From DTLA01 sp034436295 (GTDB lineage Bacteria > Chloroflexota > Anaerolineae > DTLA01): DNA of 11,644 bases. The notes under the pieces are model-generated. The model was not told the origin of the DNA. It made no database searches and worked only from the letters and a program-made list of their open reading frames with translations. Where the stretch lies: contig DAOTVT010000175.1 of assembly GCA_034436295.1 (NCBI GenBank), positions 1-11,644 on the forward strand. Reading direction: 5' to 3'. The stretch's first letter is position 1, and each line of letters starts with the position of its first letter. Shown piece after piece: positions 1 through 8,415 of the stretch. The translations under genes were made by a program, and so were the position numbers.

Positions 1-812
1 CCACGCTCGCCGAGGCGCTGGCCCGCGCGGAGGCCGACGTGGCCCTGCACGCCACCAGTTCCTACTTTGACCGATTCAAGCCCCAGATTCTGGAACTGCT
101 GGACGCCGGCCTGGACGTCGTCTCCACCGCCGAGGAACTGTCGTTCCCCTGGCTGGCGCACCCTGCGGAAGCGCGTGAGATAGACGCCGCCGCGAAACGG
201 GCGGGAAAGACGGTGCTCGGAACCGGCATCAACCCCGGGTTCCTCATGGACTCGCTGCCCCTGTTCCTGACCTCCATCTGCCAGCGGGTGGATCACATAG
301 AAGTTCGGCGGGCGCAGAACGCCTCGCTGCGGCGCGGGCCGTTCCAGGCCAAGATCGGCGCGGGACTGACGGTGGACGAATTCCAGGAGCGCATGGCCGC
401 CGGGCGCATGGGCCACGTGGGCCTGCCGGAGTCCGTCGGCATGGTGTTCCACACGCTGGGGCGCACGCTGGTACGGTACGAATCGGCCGTGGAGCCGGTG
501 GTGGCCACGAGGCGCGTCGTTACCGAGTTCTTTGATGTGCCGCCCGGCCGCGTCATCGGGCTGAAGCAGACGGCCCGCGCCTTCGCCCCCGAAGGCGAGT
601 TCGTGGCCCTGACGTTCCTGGCCGCGCTGGATGCCGAGGAGAACGCCGACACCATCCGCATCAAGGGGGTGCCTGAACTGGAGGTCAGGCTCCAGGGCAC
701 CAACGGCGACGTGGCCACCGTGGCCATCGCGGTCAACGCCATCCGGCGCGTGCGCGAGGCCGCGCCCGGCCTGGTAACGATGCCCGACTTGCCCCTCATC
801 ACGCACGGGTAG
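1..812 (+). CDS. 2,4-diaminopentanoate dehydrogenase-like NAD(P)-dependent oxidoreductase, 5' truncated by window edge
   Basis: The frame is open from position 3 to the TAG at 810-812, giving 269 visible residues; the start lies outside the window. A GTG at 39 is in frame, but the codons before it (TLAEALARAEAD) read as normal protein, so it is an internal valine. Recognisable segments are the strand and turn VALHATSSY, then VVSTAEELSFPW, GTGINPGFLMDSLPL, and a C-terminal GTNGDVATVAIAVNAIRRV followed by APGLVTMPDLP. These match the dihydrodipicolinate-reductase-like family that includes 2,4-diaminopentanoate dehydrogenase of ornithine fermentation. The missing part, probably 70-90 residues, would hold the Rossmann glycine motif. 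The fold and family are fairly sure; the exact substrate is inference. The protein has no obvious link to the copper genes downstream. Confidence 0.8.
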   Translation, partial: TLAEALARAEADVALHATSSYFDRFKPQILELLDAGLDVVSTAEELSFPWLAHPAEAREIDAAAKRAGKTVLGTGINPGFLMDSLPLFLTSICQRVDHIEVRRAQNASLRRGPFQAKIGAGLTVDEFQERMAAGRMGHVGLPESVGMVFHTLGRTLVRYESAVEPVVATRRVVTEFFDVPPGRVIGLKQTARAFAPEGEFVALTFLAALDAEENADTIRIKGVPELEVRLQGTNGDVATVAIAVNAIRRVREAAPGLVTMPDLPLITHG

Positions 813-955
813 CCCGCGCCGCGCTGGTGCGGAATGCTGCGCGTGGGTGAACCCCTGCGCTGAAGGACCCGCGAATCCACGCGAATGGACACGAATCTGC
901 CCCCAGCCCGCAGGGCTTGGCCCGTTCAGCCCGATGCTTCCGCGTCGGGCCCCAC
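813..955. repeat. Repeat-rich intergenic spacer after the dehydrogenase, with hairpin
   Basis: No gene is seen here. Positions 871-896 contain a roughly 10-bp-period pattern (gcgaatccac, gcgaatggac, acgaat), a type of short intergenic repeat common in large environmental genomes. Positions 846-864 (ggtgaacccctgcgctgaa) resemble the core of the tandem repeat at the end of the window (ggctgaacccccgcgctgaa). Positions 929-950 form a hairpin (GCCCGATGC / GCGTCGGGC, loop ttcc, one wobble pair). It could help end the upstream transcript, although it has no T-tract. Confidence 0.5.
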
Positions 956-984
956 TTGACAAATCCGACAAAATCGGGTATATT
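956..984 (+). promoter_or_regulatory. Sigma-70-like promoter of the csoR-copZ-copA operon
   Basis: A perfect -35 box TTGACA (956-961) is followed after exactly 17 bp by TATATT (979-984), embedded in an AT-rich patch (tatattata) that stands out from the GC-rich surroundings. The CsoR-type operator starts about 11 bp downstream, so it covers the expected transcription start. Confidence 0.8.
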
Positions 985-995
985 ATAGACGAGAA

Positions 996-1019
996 CCCCA
1001 CCCCATGGGGGAGGGGGTA
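996..1019. promoter_or_regulatory. Putative CsoR operator (C-tract/G-tract pseudo-palindrome)
   Basis: The sequence ccccaccccatgggg followed by gaggggg is an imperfect dyad of C-runs and G-runs centred on the AT at 1005/1006. CsoR operators described in other bacteria have this design of TA-flanked C/G tracts around a short centre. Its position just after the -10 box and before the csoR ribosome binding site fits autorepression relieved by Cu(I). This is inferred from the pattern and context, not from a footprint. Confidence 0.65.
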
Positions 1020-1028
1020 GGAGGCGCT

Positions 1029-1307
1029 ATGGACACCCAACTCAAGACCGAGGTCAAGGCCAGGCTCGCCACCGCCGAGGGCCATATCCGAGGCATCGCG
1101 CGGATGGTGGACGAGGACGCCTACTGCGTGGACATCATCAAGCAGATTCTCGCCGTGCAGCGCGCCCTGGACAGGGTCAACGCCATGGTGCTCAACGGCC
1201 ACCTGCACACCTGCGTTACCACCGCCATCCGCGGCGAGAACCCCGACGAGCGCGAGCGCGTCATCGGCGAACTCATGGACATCTTTGAGTTGTCCCGAAA
1301 ACTCTAG
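1029..1307 (+). CDS. csoR: CsoR-type copper-sensing transcriptional repressor
   Basis: A 92-residue all-alpha repressor of the CsoR/RcnR family. The Cu(I) ligand set is visible as Cys33 (in AYCVDI), His58 and Cys62 (in GHLHTC). Its spacing of 25 and 4 residues matches the Cys-His-Cys set of the founding CsoR, and Tyr32 precedes Cys33 as in that protein. The family binds its operator when metal-free and is released by Cu(I). I place the start at ATG 1029, which has AGGAGG at 1019-1024. The longer start at ATG 1005 would make the operator coding and would add an unlikely leader, MGEGVGGA. The gene is first in an operon with copZ (15 bp gap) and copA, so it probably controls both along with itself. 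Confidence 0.92.
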   Translation: MDTQLKTEVKARLATAEGHIRGIARMVDEDAYCVDIIKQILAVQRALDRVNAMVLNGHLHTCVTTAIRGENPDERERVIGELMDIFELSRKL

Positions 1308-1322
1308 CAAGGAGCGTACACC

Positions 1323-1529
1323 ATGATTACCAAAGTGCTTCAAGTGCCCAACATCTCCTGCCACCACTGCGTCCACACCATCCAGCGCGAACTGGGCCAG
1401 GTGAAGGGCGTGGCCGAGGTGCAGGCCGATGTGCAAACCAAGCGCGTGTCCGTGAAGGTGGACACGCCCGAGACCCTGGACGCTGTCCTGAAGACGCTGC
1501 GGGAGATCGGCTATCCCGCCCAGGAGTAG
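1323..1529 (+). CDS. copZ: Copper chaperone, single heavy-metal-associated (HMA) domain
   Basis: A 68-residue single-domain protein with the ferredoxin-like HMA pattern. The metal-binding motif is ISCHHC with Cys13 and Cys16, in the place of the usual MTCxxC. It is followed by an amphipathic helix (VHTIQREL) and ends with the typical IGYPA loop. CopZ-like proteins carry Cu(I) in the cytoplasm and pass it to CopA and CsoR. AAGGAG at 1309-1314 lies 8 bp before the ATG. The gene sits between csoR and copA, which supports copper rather than mercury or cadmium as the metal. The His-His between the two cysteines is a variant, but not an alarming one. Confidence 0.88.
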   Translation: MITKVLQVPNISCHHCVHTIQRELGQVKGVAEVQADVQTKRVSVKVDTPETLDAVLKTLREIGYPAQE

Positions 1530-1542
1530 CGGCAGGGCAGGG

Positions 1543-1622
1543 TTCACCGCGGAGAACGCGGAGCACGCAGAGGTCAGGGAGATTCCAGTTGACTCTGCGC
1601 GCTCTGGGGTCTCCGCGGTGAA
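1543..1622 (+). repeat. Palindromic intergenic repeat between copZ and copA
   Basis: An 80-bp element with perfect 13-bp terminal inverted repeats (TTCACCGCGGAGA at 1543-1555, TCTCCGCGGTGAA at 1610-1622) and internal complementary pieces (cgcagag 1566-1572, ctctgcg 1593-1599). It can fold into one long hairpin in the csoR-copZ-copA mRNA. It belongs to the same family as the element at 4109-4179, in the opposite orientation: both contain GCAGAGG and GAGATTCC. It has no coding capacity. Confidence 0.75.
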
Positions 1623-1645
1623 GATGGAAGACAAGGAAGGTATCC

Positions 1646-4042
<2,397 letters not shown>

Positions 4043-4060
4043 CCCACGCGCGGATTCGGC

Positions 4061-4099
4061 ACAAAATGCGACGCACCTCCGAGGTGCGTCGCACTTTGT
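4061..4099. terminator. Bidirectional intrinsic-terminator-like hairpin between convergent operons
   Basis: Positions 4061-4079 pair with 4081-4099 in a 19-bp stem with a single A-C mismatch (4066/4094). It would end the copA transcript (ctttgtt follows on the plus strand) and the cytochrome transcript (attttgt on the minus strand). The core tgcgacgcacctc is not low-complexity and may itself be a repeat family. Confidence 0.75.
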
Positions 4100-4108
4100 T
4101 GAAACCAC

Positions 4109-4179
4109 TTCATCACAGAGACCACAGAGGAGTCCGGAATCTCGTTTCCCTCTGCGGTCTCCGTGTCCTCTGTGGTGAA
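4109..4179 (-). repeat. Palindromic intergenic repeat downstream of copA and of the cytochrome gene
   Basis: A 71-bp element with 12-bp terminal inverted repeats (TTCATCACAGAG 4109-4120, CTCTGTGGTGAA 4168-4179, one mismatch). Read on the minus strand it aligns with the element at 1543-1622 (TTCACC, then CGGAG, GCAGAGG and GAGATTCC in the same order). The two therefore flank copA as diverged inverted copies. The type TTCACCACAGAG is a familiar non-coding repeat in environmental bacterial genomes. It ends five bases before the cytochrome stop codon at 4185-4187. Confidence 0.7.
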
Positions 4180-4184
4180 CCAGA

Positions 4185-5585
4185 CTACTTCGGAATCTCC
4201 GTAACGATCACGGCGCGGTTGGCTTCCAGTTCGGCCGGGTCCACGTCCTTTTCCGTCAGGAACAGTTCCGGATGGCCGTGGCAGTTCTTGCAATCCTTGT
4301 TCTGCGGCGTGATCTTCTGGATGTTATGCACGGTGGCATACTTCCAGGTGGGTACCGAGGCCCAGTTCGGGAGCATGTTGTCGCCGTAGTATCCGAAGAT
4401 GTCCGCGGGCACCGGGATGTGCCGCACCAGGACGTACTCCCACGGGCGGTCGGGCGTCGGGTTCGGGTTCTTGCCGATCTTGAAGGTCAGGACCGACGGA
4501 TCCAGTTTGCGGTAGGGCAGCCCTTCTTTGTCCAGCCCCACGTGGCAGTTCCAGCAGGACTTGTAGGCGCCTGCCGAGTGGCACACGCGGCAGTCCAGTT
4601 TGTCGCCGTGGATGTTGTGCTGCATGACCTGGCCCTTGCCGGGGGCCGCGTCCGGATGGCAATCCAGGCAGGACGGCGCGGGCTTGCCATCGTAGCGGTG
4701 GGCGTACAGGGTGCCATCGCCGTGGAACTGGGTCATGTTGTGGCACTTGAAGCAGTTGATGCCCTTGGTCCAGTGGACATCGCCGGGGACGCCTGGATTC
4801 TTGCCCATGAACTCGGGGCCGACGCGCCCGCCGTGGCAGCCCAGGCAGGTGTCGCTGAGCGAGACGATGCTCTTGACCTGGTGCTCCTTGACGAGCCCGC
4901 CGTCGGCTGACGTGGGCCGGGAGATGTGGCACTGGCCGCAGGTGGCGTGGCAACTGGTGCAGTGCCGGTCAAAGATTTCGGCCTTCTTCGGGTCGTTGAA
5001 GTCAAACCCGCGCTGGCCCAGGATCGTGTAGTAGCCGTTGATGGTGTAGTGCAGCGAAGTCGCGGAGGTCTTCGCGATTTCGCCGTGGCAGTTGGCGCAG
5101 ACGCCGCCCTTGTCGGCGGACGGGTCGCGCACGACGCCCTTGTGGGCGGCTACTTTGTCATCGGTGCCGGGCTGGCCGCCGTGGCAGCCGATGCAGTTGG
5201 GCGTGTTGTGCACGTCTTTGAGGAAGGTGTCGCTGCCGATGAAGACCTTCTCCCATGCCTCCAACGGAGGCAACTCGCCCGCTCAGCCCTCGCCTTCGGT
5301 TTCGGCGGAGCCGGTCTTCTTGGTCTCGGCGAGTTTCTGGAGGGTCTCGGCGCTGGTATGACACGCCACGCAGTTATCGGCGCTCGGGACGGGCGTGGGT
5401 GTCGGGGGGACCGGGGTGTTCGTGGGTGCCGGTGTGTTGGTGGGTGGTGGGACCGGCGTGTTGGTCGGCGGTGCTTTTGTGGGCGCTGTGGTCGGCGTAG
5501 GCGTCGCCGCGGCTCCACAGGCCGCCAGGATCAGCACCGTGATCCCGATCAGACCCACCACCCAGGCAATGGTCCTGGTTTTCAT
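4185..5585 (-). CDS. Multiheme (11 CxxCH) c-type cytochrome lipoprotein; in-frame TGA, candidate selenoprotein
   Basis: One minus-strand frame of 466 codons is interrupted only by TGA at 5283-5285 (codon 101). The upstream part has a lipoprotein signal (lipobox LAAC, Cys23), a Pro/Thr-rich linker (about 28-67) and one heme site, CVACH (72-76). The downstream part (4185-5282) has ten: CIGCH, CANCH, CTSCH, CGQCH, CLGCH, CFKCH, CLDCH, CRVCH, CWNCH and CKNCH. Two lie close together in CTSCHATCGQCH. This makes an 11-heme cytochrome tethered outside the cytoplasmic membrane, probably for electron transfer. The downstream part has no signal peptide. Its first possible start (TTG 5273) lacks a ribosome binding site, so alone it could not be exported and loaded with heme. 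A SECIS-like hairpin follows the TGA, so codon 101 may be selenocysteine (context EGEG-U-AGELPP). Other explanations are a nonsense mutation or a sequencing error. TGA as tryptophan is unlikely because ccmE and ccmF end in TGA. The ATG at 5585 has GGAGGTGA at 5589-5596. The gene follows the rhodanese gene by 169 bp on the same strand. The cytochrome subfamily is not recognised. Confidence 0.85.
5256..5272 (-). promoter_or_regulatory. SECIS-like hairpin just downstream of the in-frame TGA
   Basis: On the minus strand TGCCTCC pairs perfectly with GGAGGCA around a three-base loop GTT. The stem starts 10 nt and the loop G is the 18th nt after the TGA. As I recall the family, bacterial SECIS elements are a short stem with a G (often GU) at the start of the apical loop, about 16-37 nt after the UGA; in E. 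coli fdhF the loop GU sits at a nearly equal distance. The stem lies within codons for LPPLEA and is compatible with coding. By my own rough count, chance alone would give such a hairpin at the percent level in GC-rich DNA. Confidence 0.55.
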
Positions 5586-5588
5586 GGG

Positions 5589-5596
5589 TCACCTCC
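5589..5596 (-). promoter_or_regulatory. Strong ribosome binding site of the cytochrome gene
   Basis: GGAGGTGA on the minus strand, three bases before ATG 5585. This is a near-complete match to the 16S anti-Shine-Dalgarno sequence and fixes the start at the lipoprotein signal. No comparable site exists before the second half of the gene after the TGA. Confidence 0.8.
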
Positions 5597-5640
5597 ATCG
5601 TCTTTGTAAGTCGGTTGTTCGGTCCGAAAAGGGCTCCTTG

Positions 5641-5699
5641 CCGTTCCGAGAAGCCCTACACGGGCTTCGGGAGTCGTTCGGAACGGACCCCCGAAGCCC
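5641..5699 (-). repeat. Nested, mutually exclusive inverted repeats between rhodanese and cytochrome genes
   Basis: Two foldings compete. CCGTTCCG (5641-5648) pairs with CGGAACGG (5679-5686), enclosing gaagccc (5650-5656) with gggcttc (5662-5668). Alternatively gggcttcggg (5662-5671) pairs with cccgaagccc (5690-5699). In the minus-strand transcript the structure lies after the rhodanese stop and before the cytochrome ribosome binding site. It could stabilise, attenuate or process the mRNA. No T-tract follows directly, so a simple terminator is not clear. Confidence 0.55.
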
Positions 5700-5754
5700 T
5701 CCCTGCCGCATCAAGATGCCCGGAGGCCAACCGGCGTCTCAACGGCACAGGGTG

Positions 5755-6864
5755 CTAGCGGGTCGCTCGCTTTGCGTACAAGGCGCTGCCCGCGAACAGG
5801 GCGGCGATGCCGGCCACCAGCACGACCCATGTGAGGTTGGTCTCCCCACCGGTAACAGGCAGCGTGGTGGGAGCGGCGGTGCCTTCAACCGGGTAGTCGG
5901 GCGCGGTGTTGACATCGTACCGCGGCTGCGCGAGGACCTTGTCGTCCTTGGTCCAGCCCATCATGCCGTACTTGATGTTGCCCGCGTCGTAGCCCAGGAG
6001 CCCCAGGATCGTCGCCGCGACCATTCCGGTGTGGCCGGTGTAGCAGTACACGACGATGCGCTTGTCGGGGGGCAGTTTGGCCAGGTTCTCGGGCTTGACG
6101 ATGTCCTTGTAGAAGATGTTGATGGCGCCGGGGATGTGGCCCAGGGCGTAGTGCTCCGGCGCCCGCACGGACACGATGACCGGGTTGTTGGCCGCGTCGC
6201 CGTCGTTCAGGTTCTCAAAGACGGAGTCGGCGGTTACGATGGGGGCCTTGGCGGTGTTCAGCCACTTGTCGGCGGCGGTGCGGATAATCTCAAAGTCGCC
6301 GGTCGCGCCCGTGGACACGGTCGGGTAGGGATAGGTGGCCGTCGCTTCGTTGACTTTGGTCTCCAGCGGGTAGTCGCGCTGGTCGGTGTCGGGGCCAAAG
6401 CGCTTCTGGTTCAGGACCTTGTCGTTCTTCGTCCAGCCCATGATCCCGAACTTGAGGTTGACGGCGTTGTAGCCCAGCAGGTTCAGGATGGTGGCCGCGA
6501 TCTGCCCGATGTGGCCGGTATAGCAGTACGTTACGATCTGCTTGTCCTTGGGCAGTTTGGCCAGGTTTTCGGGCTTGGCGAGGTCCTTGTAGAAGATGTT
6601 GACGGCCCCTGGAATGTGGCCAAGCGCGTAGTCTTCCGGCTTGCGGACGCTGAGGATGAACGGGTCGTTGCTCGCGTCGCCGTCGTTCAGCAGGGTGTAC
6701 AGCGCGTCGGCGGTGATGACGGGAGACTTGACGGTGGTCAAGTACTTCTCAGCGGCCTTGCGGATGACTTCAAAGTCCCCGCTGGGGCCTTCGGCGAAGG
6801 CGGGAGATACGGCGATGGCCAAGAGGGATACTGCGATCAGTAGAGACAGAACCTTGTTCCGCAT
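5755..6864 (-). CDS. Secreted tandem rhodanese-domain protein with C-terminal LPVTG and membrane anchor
   Basis: A 369-residue exported protein. Residues 1-24 form a Sec signal peptide ending AFA. Two rhodanese domains follow, each with ALGHIPGA and a catalytic loop (CYTGHIG with Cys114, CYTGHTG with Cys274). The 160-residue offset and matching sequence show an internal duplication. Rhodanese cysteines carry a persulfide and transfer sulfur from donors such as thiosulfate; both cysteines are present, so both domains may be active. The C-terminus has LPVTGG (335-340), a hydrophobic helix (about 344-364) and a basic tail (KRATR), the layout of sortase substrates; if no sortase exists it is simply a membrane anchor. 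ATG 6864 has AAGGAGG at 6876-6882. It is first in a likely operon with the multiheme cytochrome, which suggests extracytoplasmic sulfur (possibly selenium) chemistry linked to electron transfer. That link is inference. Confidence 0.88.
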   Translation of the reverse strand: MRNKVLSLLIAVSLLAIAVSPAFAEGPSGDFEVIRKAAEKYLTTVKSPVITADALYTLLNDGDASNDPFILSVRKPEDYALGHIPGAVNIFYKDLAKPENLAKLPKDKQIVTYCYTGHIGQIAATILNLLGYNAVNLKFGIMGWTKNDKVLNQKRFGPDTDQRDYPLETKVNEATATYPYPTVSTGATGDFEIIRTAADKWLNTAKAPIVTADSVFENLNDGDAANNPVIVSVRAPEHYALGHIPGAINIFYKDIVKPENLAKLPPDKRIVVYCYTGHTGMVAATILGLLGYDAGNIKYGMMGWTKDDKVLAQPRYDVNTAPDYPVEGTAAPTTLPVTGGETNLTWVVLVAGIAALFAGSALYAKRATR

Positions 6865-6927
6865 AGAACTTCATTCCTCCTTGGATGCAGTTTGGGGTGA
6901 AGCAGACTCTCAAAGTGCTGGCCTCCG

Positions 6928-6948
6928 GTAACGCCTGATGGGCGTTGT
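6928..6948 (-). promoter_or_regulatory. Hairpin in the 5' leader of the rhodanese-cytochrome transcript
   Basis: AACGCC (6930-6935) and GGCGTT (6941-6946) form a stem around a five-base loop tgatg, extended by two wobble pairs. It lies roughly 15 nt into the predicted leader, which is about 100 nt long. It may affect mRNA stability or regulation. It matches no riboswitch class that I recognise. Confidence 0.4.
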
Positions 6949-6969
6949 CTGCACGAGCGGCTTGTGCCT

Positions 6970-6998
6970 ATTGTAACGACGTGATACCTATCTGTCAA
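6970..6998 (-). promoter_or_regulatory. Sigma-70-like promoter of the rhodanese-cytochrome operon
   Basis: On the minus strand TTGACA (6998-6993) is followed after 17 bp by TACAAT (6975-6970), a near-perfect consensus in a locally AT-rich patch. Transcription would start near 6963 and leave a leader of about 100 nt before the rhodanese ATG at 6864. Confidence 0.75.
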
Positions 6999-7284
6999 AT
7001 CTATAGCGAGCGTGGGATGCCTAAATCCTGACAATAAGGTGGACTTATCTATGTTCTAATCCAGGGCAATAATTCCTGTGCGATGGGGCGCTTGATCTCA
7101 CCTGACCCCTCCGGCAACCGCCAACGCCCGGTGATTCGCGCCCGGAACCGAAATGCGCCCTCGGCGTGGATTCGGTTCCGCCCTGTGTTGGCAACCAAGG
7201 CGCGACACATTTCCGGAAGCGCGTCGCGCCTGTGCCCAGGGCCGACCAACAAACTTCGGAACCGAGAGTCGGCATGGGGCCAGT
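6999..7284. other. Non-coding stretch between divergent promoters, with two long hairpins
   Basis: The gap between the rhodanese start (6864) and the zinc-ribbon gene (7342) is 477 bp; the two promoters occupy its edges. Inside are two hairpins. CGGAACCGAA (7143-7152) pairs with TTCGGTTCCG (7171-7180), with an inner cgcc/ggcg. GGCGCGAC (7199-7206) pairs with GTCGCGCC (7223-7230). Short frames on both strands look non-coding (arginine- and proline-rich, no ribosome binding site). It could be a small RNA, an operator region or a repeat remnant; I cannot tell which. Confidence 0.4.
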
Positions 7285-7312
7285 TTGTCAAACGGGCCGC
7301 TTCGGGTATAAT
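7285..7312 (+). promoter_or_regulatory. Promoter of the zinc-ribbon/cytochrome maturation cluster
   Basis: TTGTCA (7285-7290), a 16-bp spacer and a perfect TATAAT (7307-7312). The first gene begins 30 bp downstream of the -10 box, leaving a short leader. Confidence 0.65.
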
Positions 7313-7341
7313 GCGGGCTTAGACTGATACCTGGGGGATGT

Positions 7342-8289
7342 ATGGGAGGTTATATCCGGAAGCGCTGGCTCGCGGCGGTCATCCTGGCCGTGCTCACCTT
7401 GGCGCTCGGCGTGTGGCCTGCTTCGGCGCAGGGCGATGTCCGCCTGAAGAGCCTGACGGTGTCGCTGTGGCCCGAATACGACCAGGAGGGCGTGCTGGTC
7501 ATCTACCGTGGCGTCATCGCCGACGACGTGGCGTTGCCCGTTACGCTGCGGTTTCGGATTCCCAAGGAGGCGGGCAAGCCTGCGGCGACTGCGGGCGTGG
7601 ACGCCACCGGCGAGTTCCGCTACCGCAGTTACCAACTCGCGGACGCGGGGGATTTCATTGAGGTAACCTATACGAACCCATACCGCGAGTTCCAGATGGA
7701 GTACTACTACAACCCGCTGGTGATGACGGACACGCAGCGGTCTTTCGCCTACCAGTTCCAGGCCGACTACGCGGTGGACGACCTGACCGTTGAGGTCAAG
7801 GAGCCTGCGGGCGCTCAGAACCTGCGCCTCACACCGGTGGCCACCGGCACGGGGACGGACTTTGACAACCTGCCGCTCCAGAAGTACGCGCTGGGGGCAT
7901 TCGCGGCGGGACAGGTTTTCCAGTTCACGGCCGCCTACGAGAAGACCGACCCGCGCCTGACCTCCGAGATTTTGGGCCTGACGCCGCCCGGCACCGCGCA
8001 GTTTGAGGACGTGGCGCAGCCAGGCGGCTCGCAGAACGTGGTGGCCTACATCCTGCTGGGCGCTGCCGGCACGCTCCTGCTGGGCGCGGCGGTGTATGCC
8101 ATCGCGCAGAGCCGCAGGCGGCCGAAGCCCGCGGTTGCACGTCCCCCACAGGGGAAGGCCAAGCCGCGCCGCGCCGCCCCACCGAAGGCAGCACCGTCGG
8201 GCGCGGGTTTCTGCCATCAGTGCGGGGCGAAACTCAAGCCCGGTGCCCTGTTCTGCGCCAACTGCGGCGCGAAGGTGAAACGCAGATAG
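7342..8289 (+). CDS. Signal-peptide membrane protein with extracytoplasmic domain and C-terminal cytoplasmic zinc ribbon
   Basis: A 315-residue protein of unrecognised function. Residues 1-29 are a signal peptide (basic start, hydrophobic core, ASA before Gln30). Residues about 30-230 form a hydrophilic domain rich in beta-like, Tyr-containing segments. A transmembrane helix follows at about 232-254, then a basic Pro-rich linker. Finally there is a single zinc ribbon with Cys291, Cys294, Cys305 and Cys308 (CHQC and CANC). By topology the large domain is outside and the zinc ribbon inside. The ATG at 7342 has only a close GGGGGA before it, but no better in-frame start precedes the signal peptide. 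It lies upstream of ccmE on the same strand with a 126-bp gap that has its own promoter, so it may be only loosely linked to cytochrome maturation. Confidence 0.75.
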   Translation: MGGYIRKRWLAAVILAVLTLALGVWPASAQGDVRLKSLTVSLWPEYDQEGVLVIYRGVIADDVALPVTLRFRIPKEAGKPAATAGVDATGEFRYRSYQLADAGDFIEVTYTNPYREFQMEYYYNPLVMTDTQRSFAYQFQADYAVDDLTVEVKEPAGAQNLRLTPVATGTGTDFDNLPLQKYALGAFAAGQVFQFTAAYEKTDPRLTSEILGLTPPGTAQFEDVAQPGGSQNVVAYILLGAAGTLLLGAAVYAIAQSRRRPKPAVARPPQGKAKPRRAAPPKAAPSGAGFCHQCGAKLKPGALFCANCGAKVKRR

Positions 8290-8298
8290 GCAAGAAAG

Positions 8299-8327
8299 TT
8301 GACAGTCTTTGTCCGAAATGGTAAAGT
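8299..8327 (+). promoter_or_regulatory. Possible promoter of ccmE
   Basis: A perfect TTGACA (8299-8304), a 17-bp spacer and a weaker TAAAGT (8322-8327), lying 89 bp before the ccmE start. The leader to 8415 holds no other gene. Confidence 0.55.
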
Positions 8328-8415
8328 AGGGCTGCGGAGACGGGGCGAGCCGTTCCTCCGCAACTCCCGCGGTGAACGACAAGCGCATTGACCGAAACCA
8401 TGGGTGGGTAGCAGA

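Noticed and set aside
1005..1028. Upstream ATG start for csoR
   Set aside because: It lies inside the operator-like dyad with no ribosome binding site, whereas ATG 1029 has AGGAGG and fits the family length.
4185..5273. Second half of the cytochrome as an independent gene from TTG 5273
   Set aside because: It has no ribosome binding site and no signal peptide, yet ten heme sites that require export; it is in the same frame as the upstream part.
5283..5285. TGA read as tryptophan or glycine (alternative genetic code)
   Set aside because: ccmE, ccmF and the CcmI-like gene end in TGA at sensible places, and Trp is encoded by TGG throughout.
5395..6843. 482-residue plus-strand frame opposite the rhodanese and cytochrome genes
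   Set aside because: Antisense to two well-supported genes; the Val/Gly-rich product has no recognisable features.
7049..7291. Small genes in the spacer between the divergent operons (both strands)
   Set aside because: The frames lack ribosome binding sites, overlap the promoter of the next operon and have Arg/Pro-rich sequence without family resemblance.
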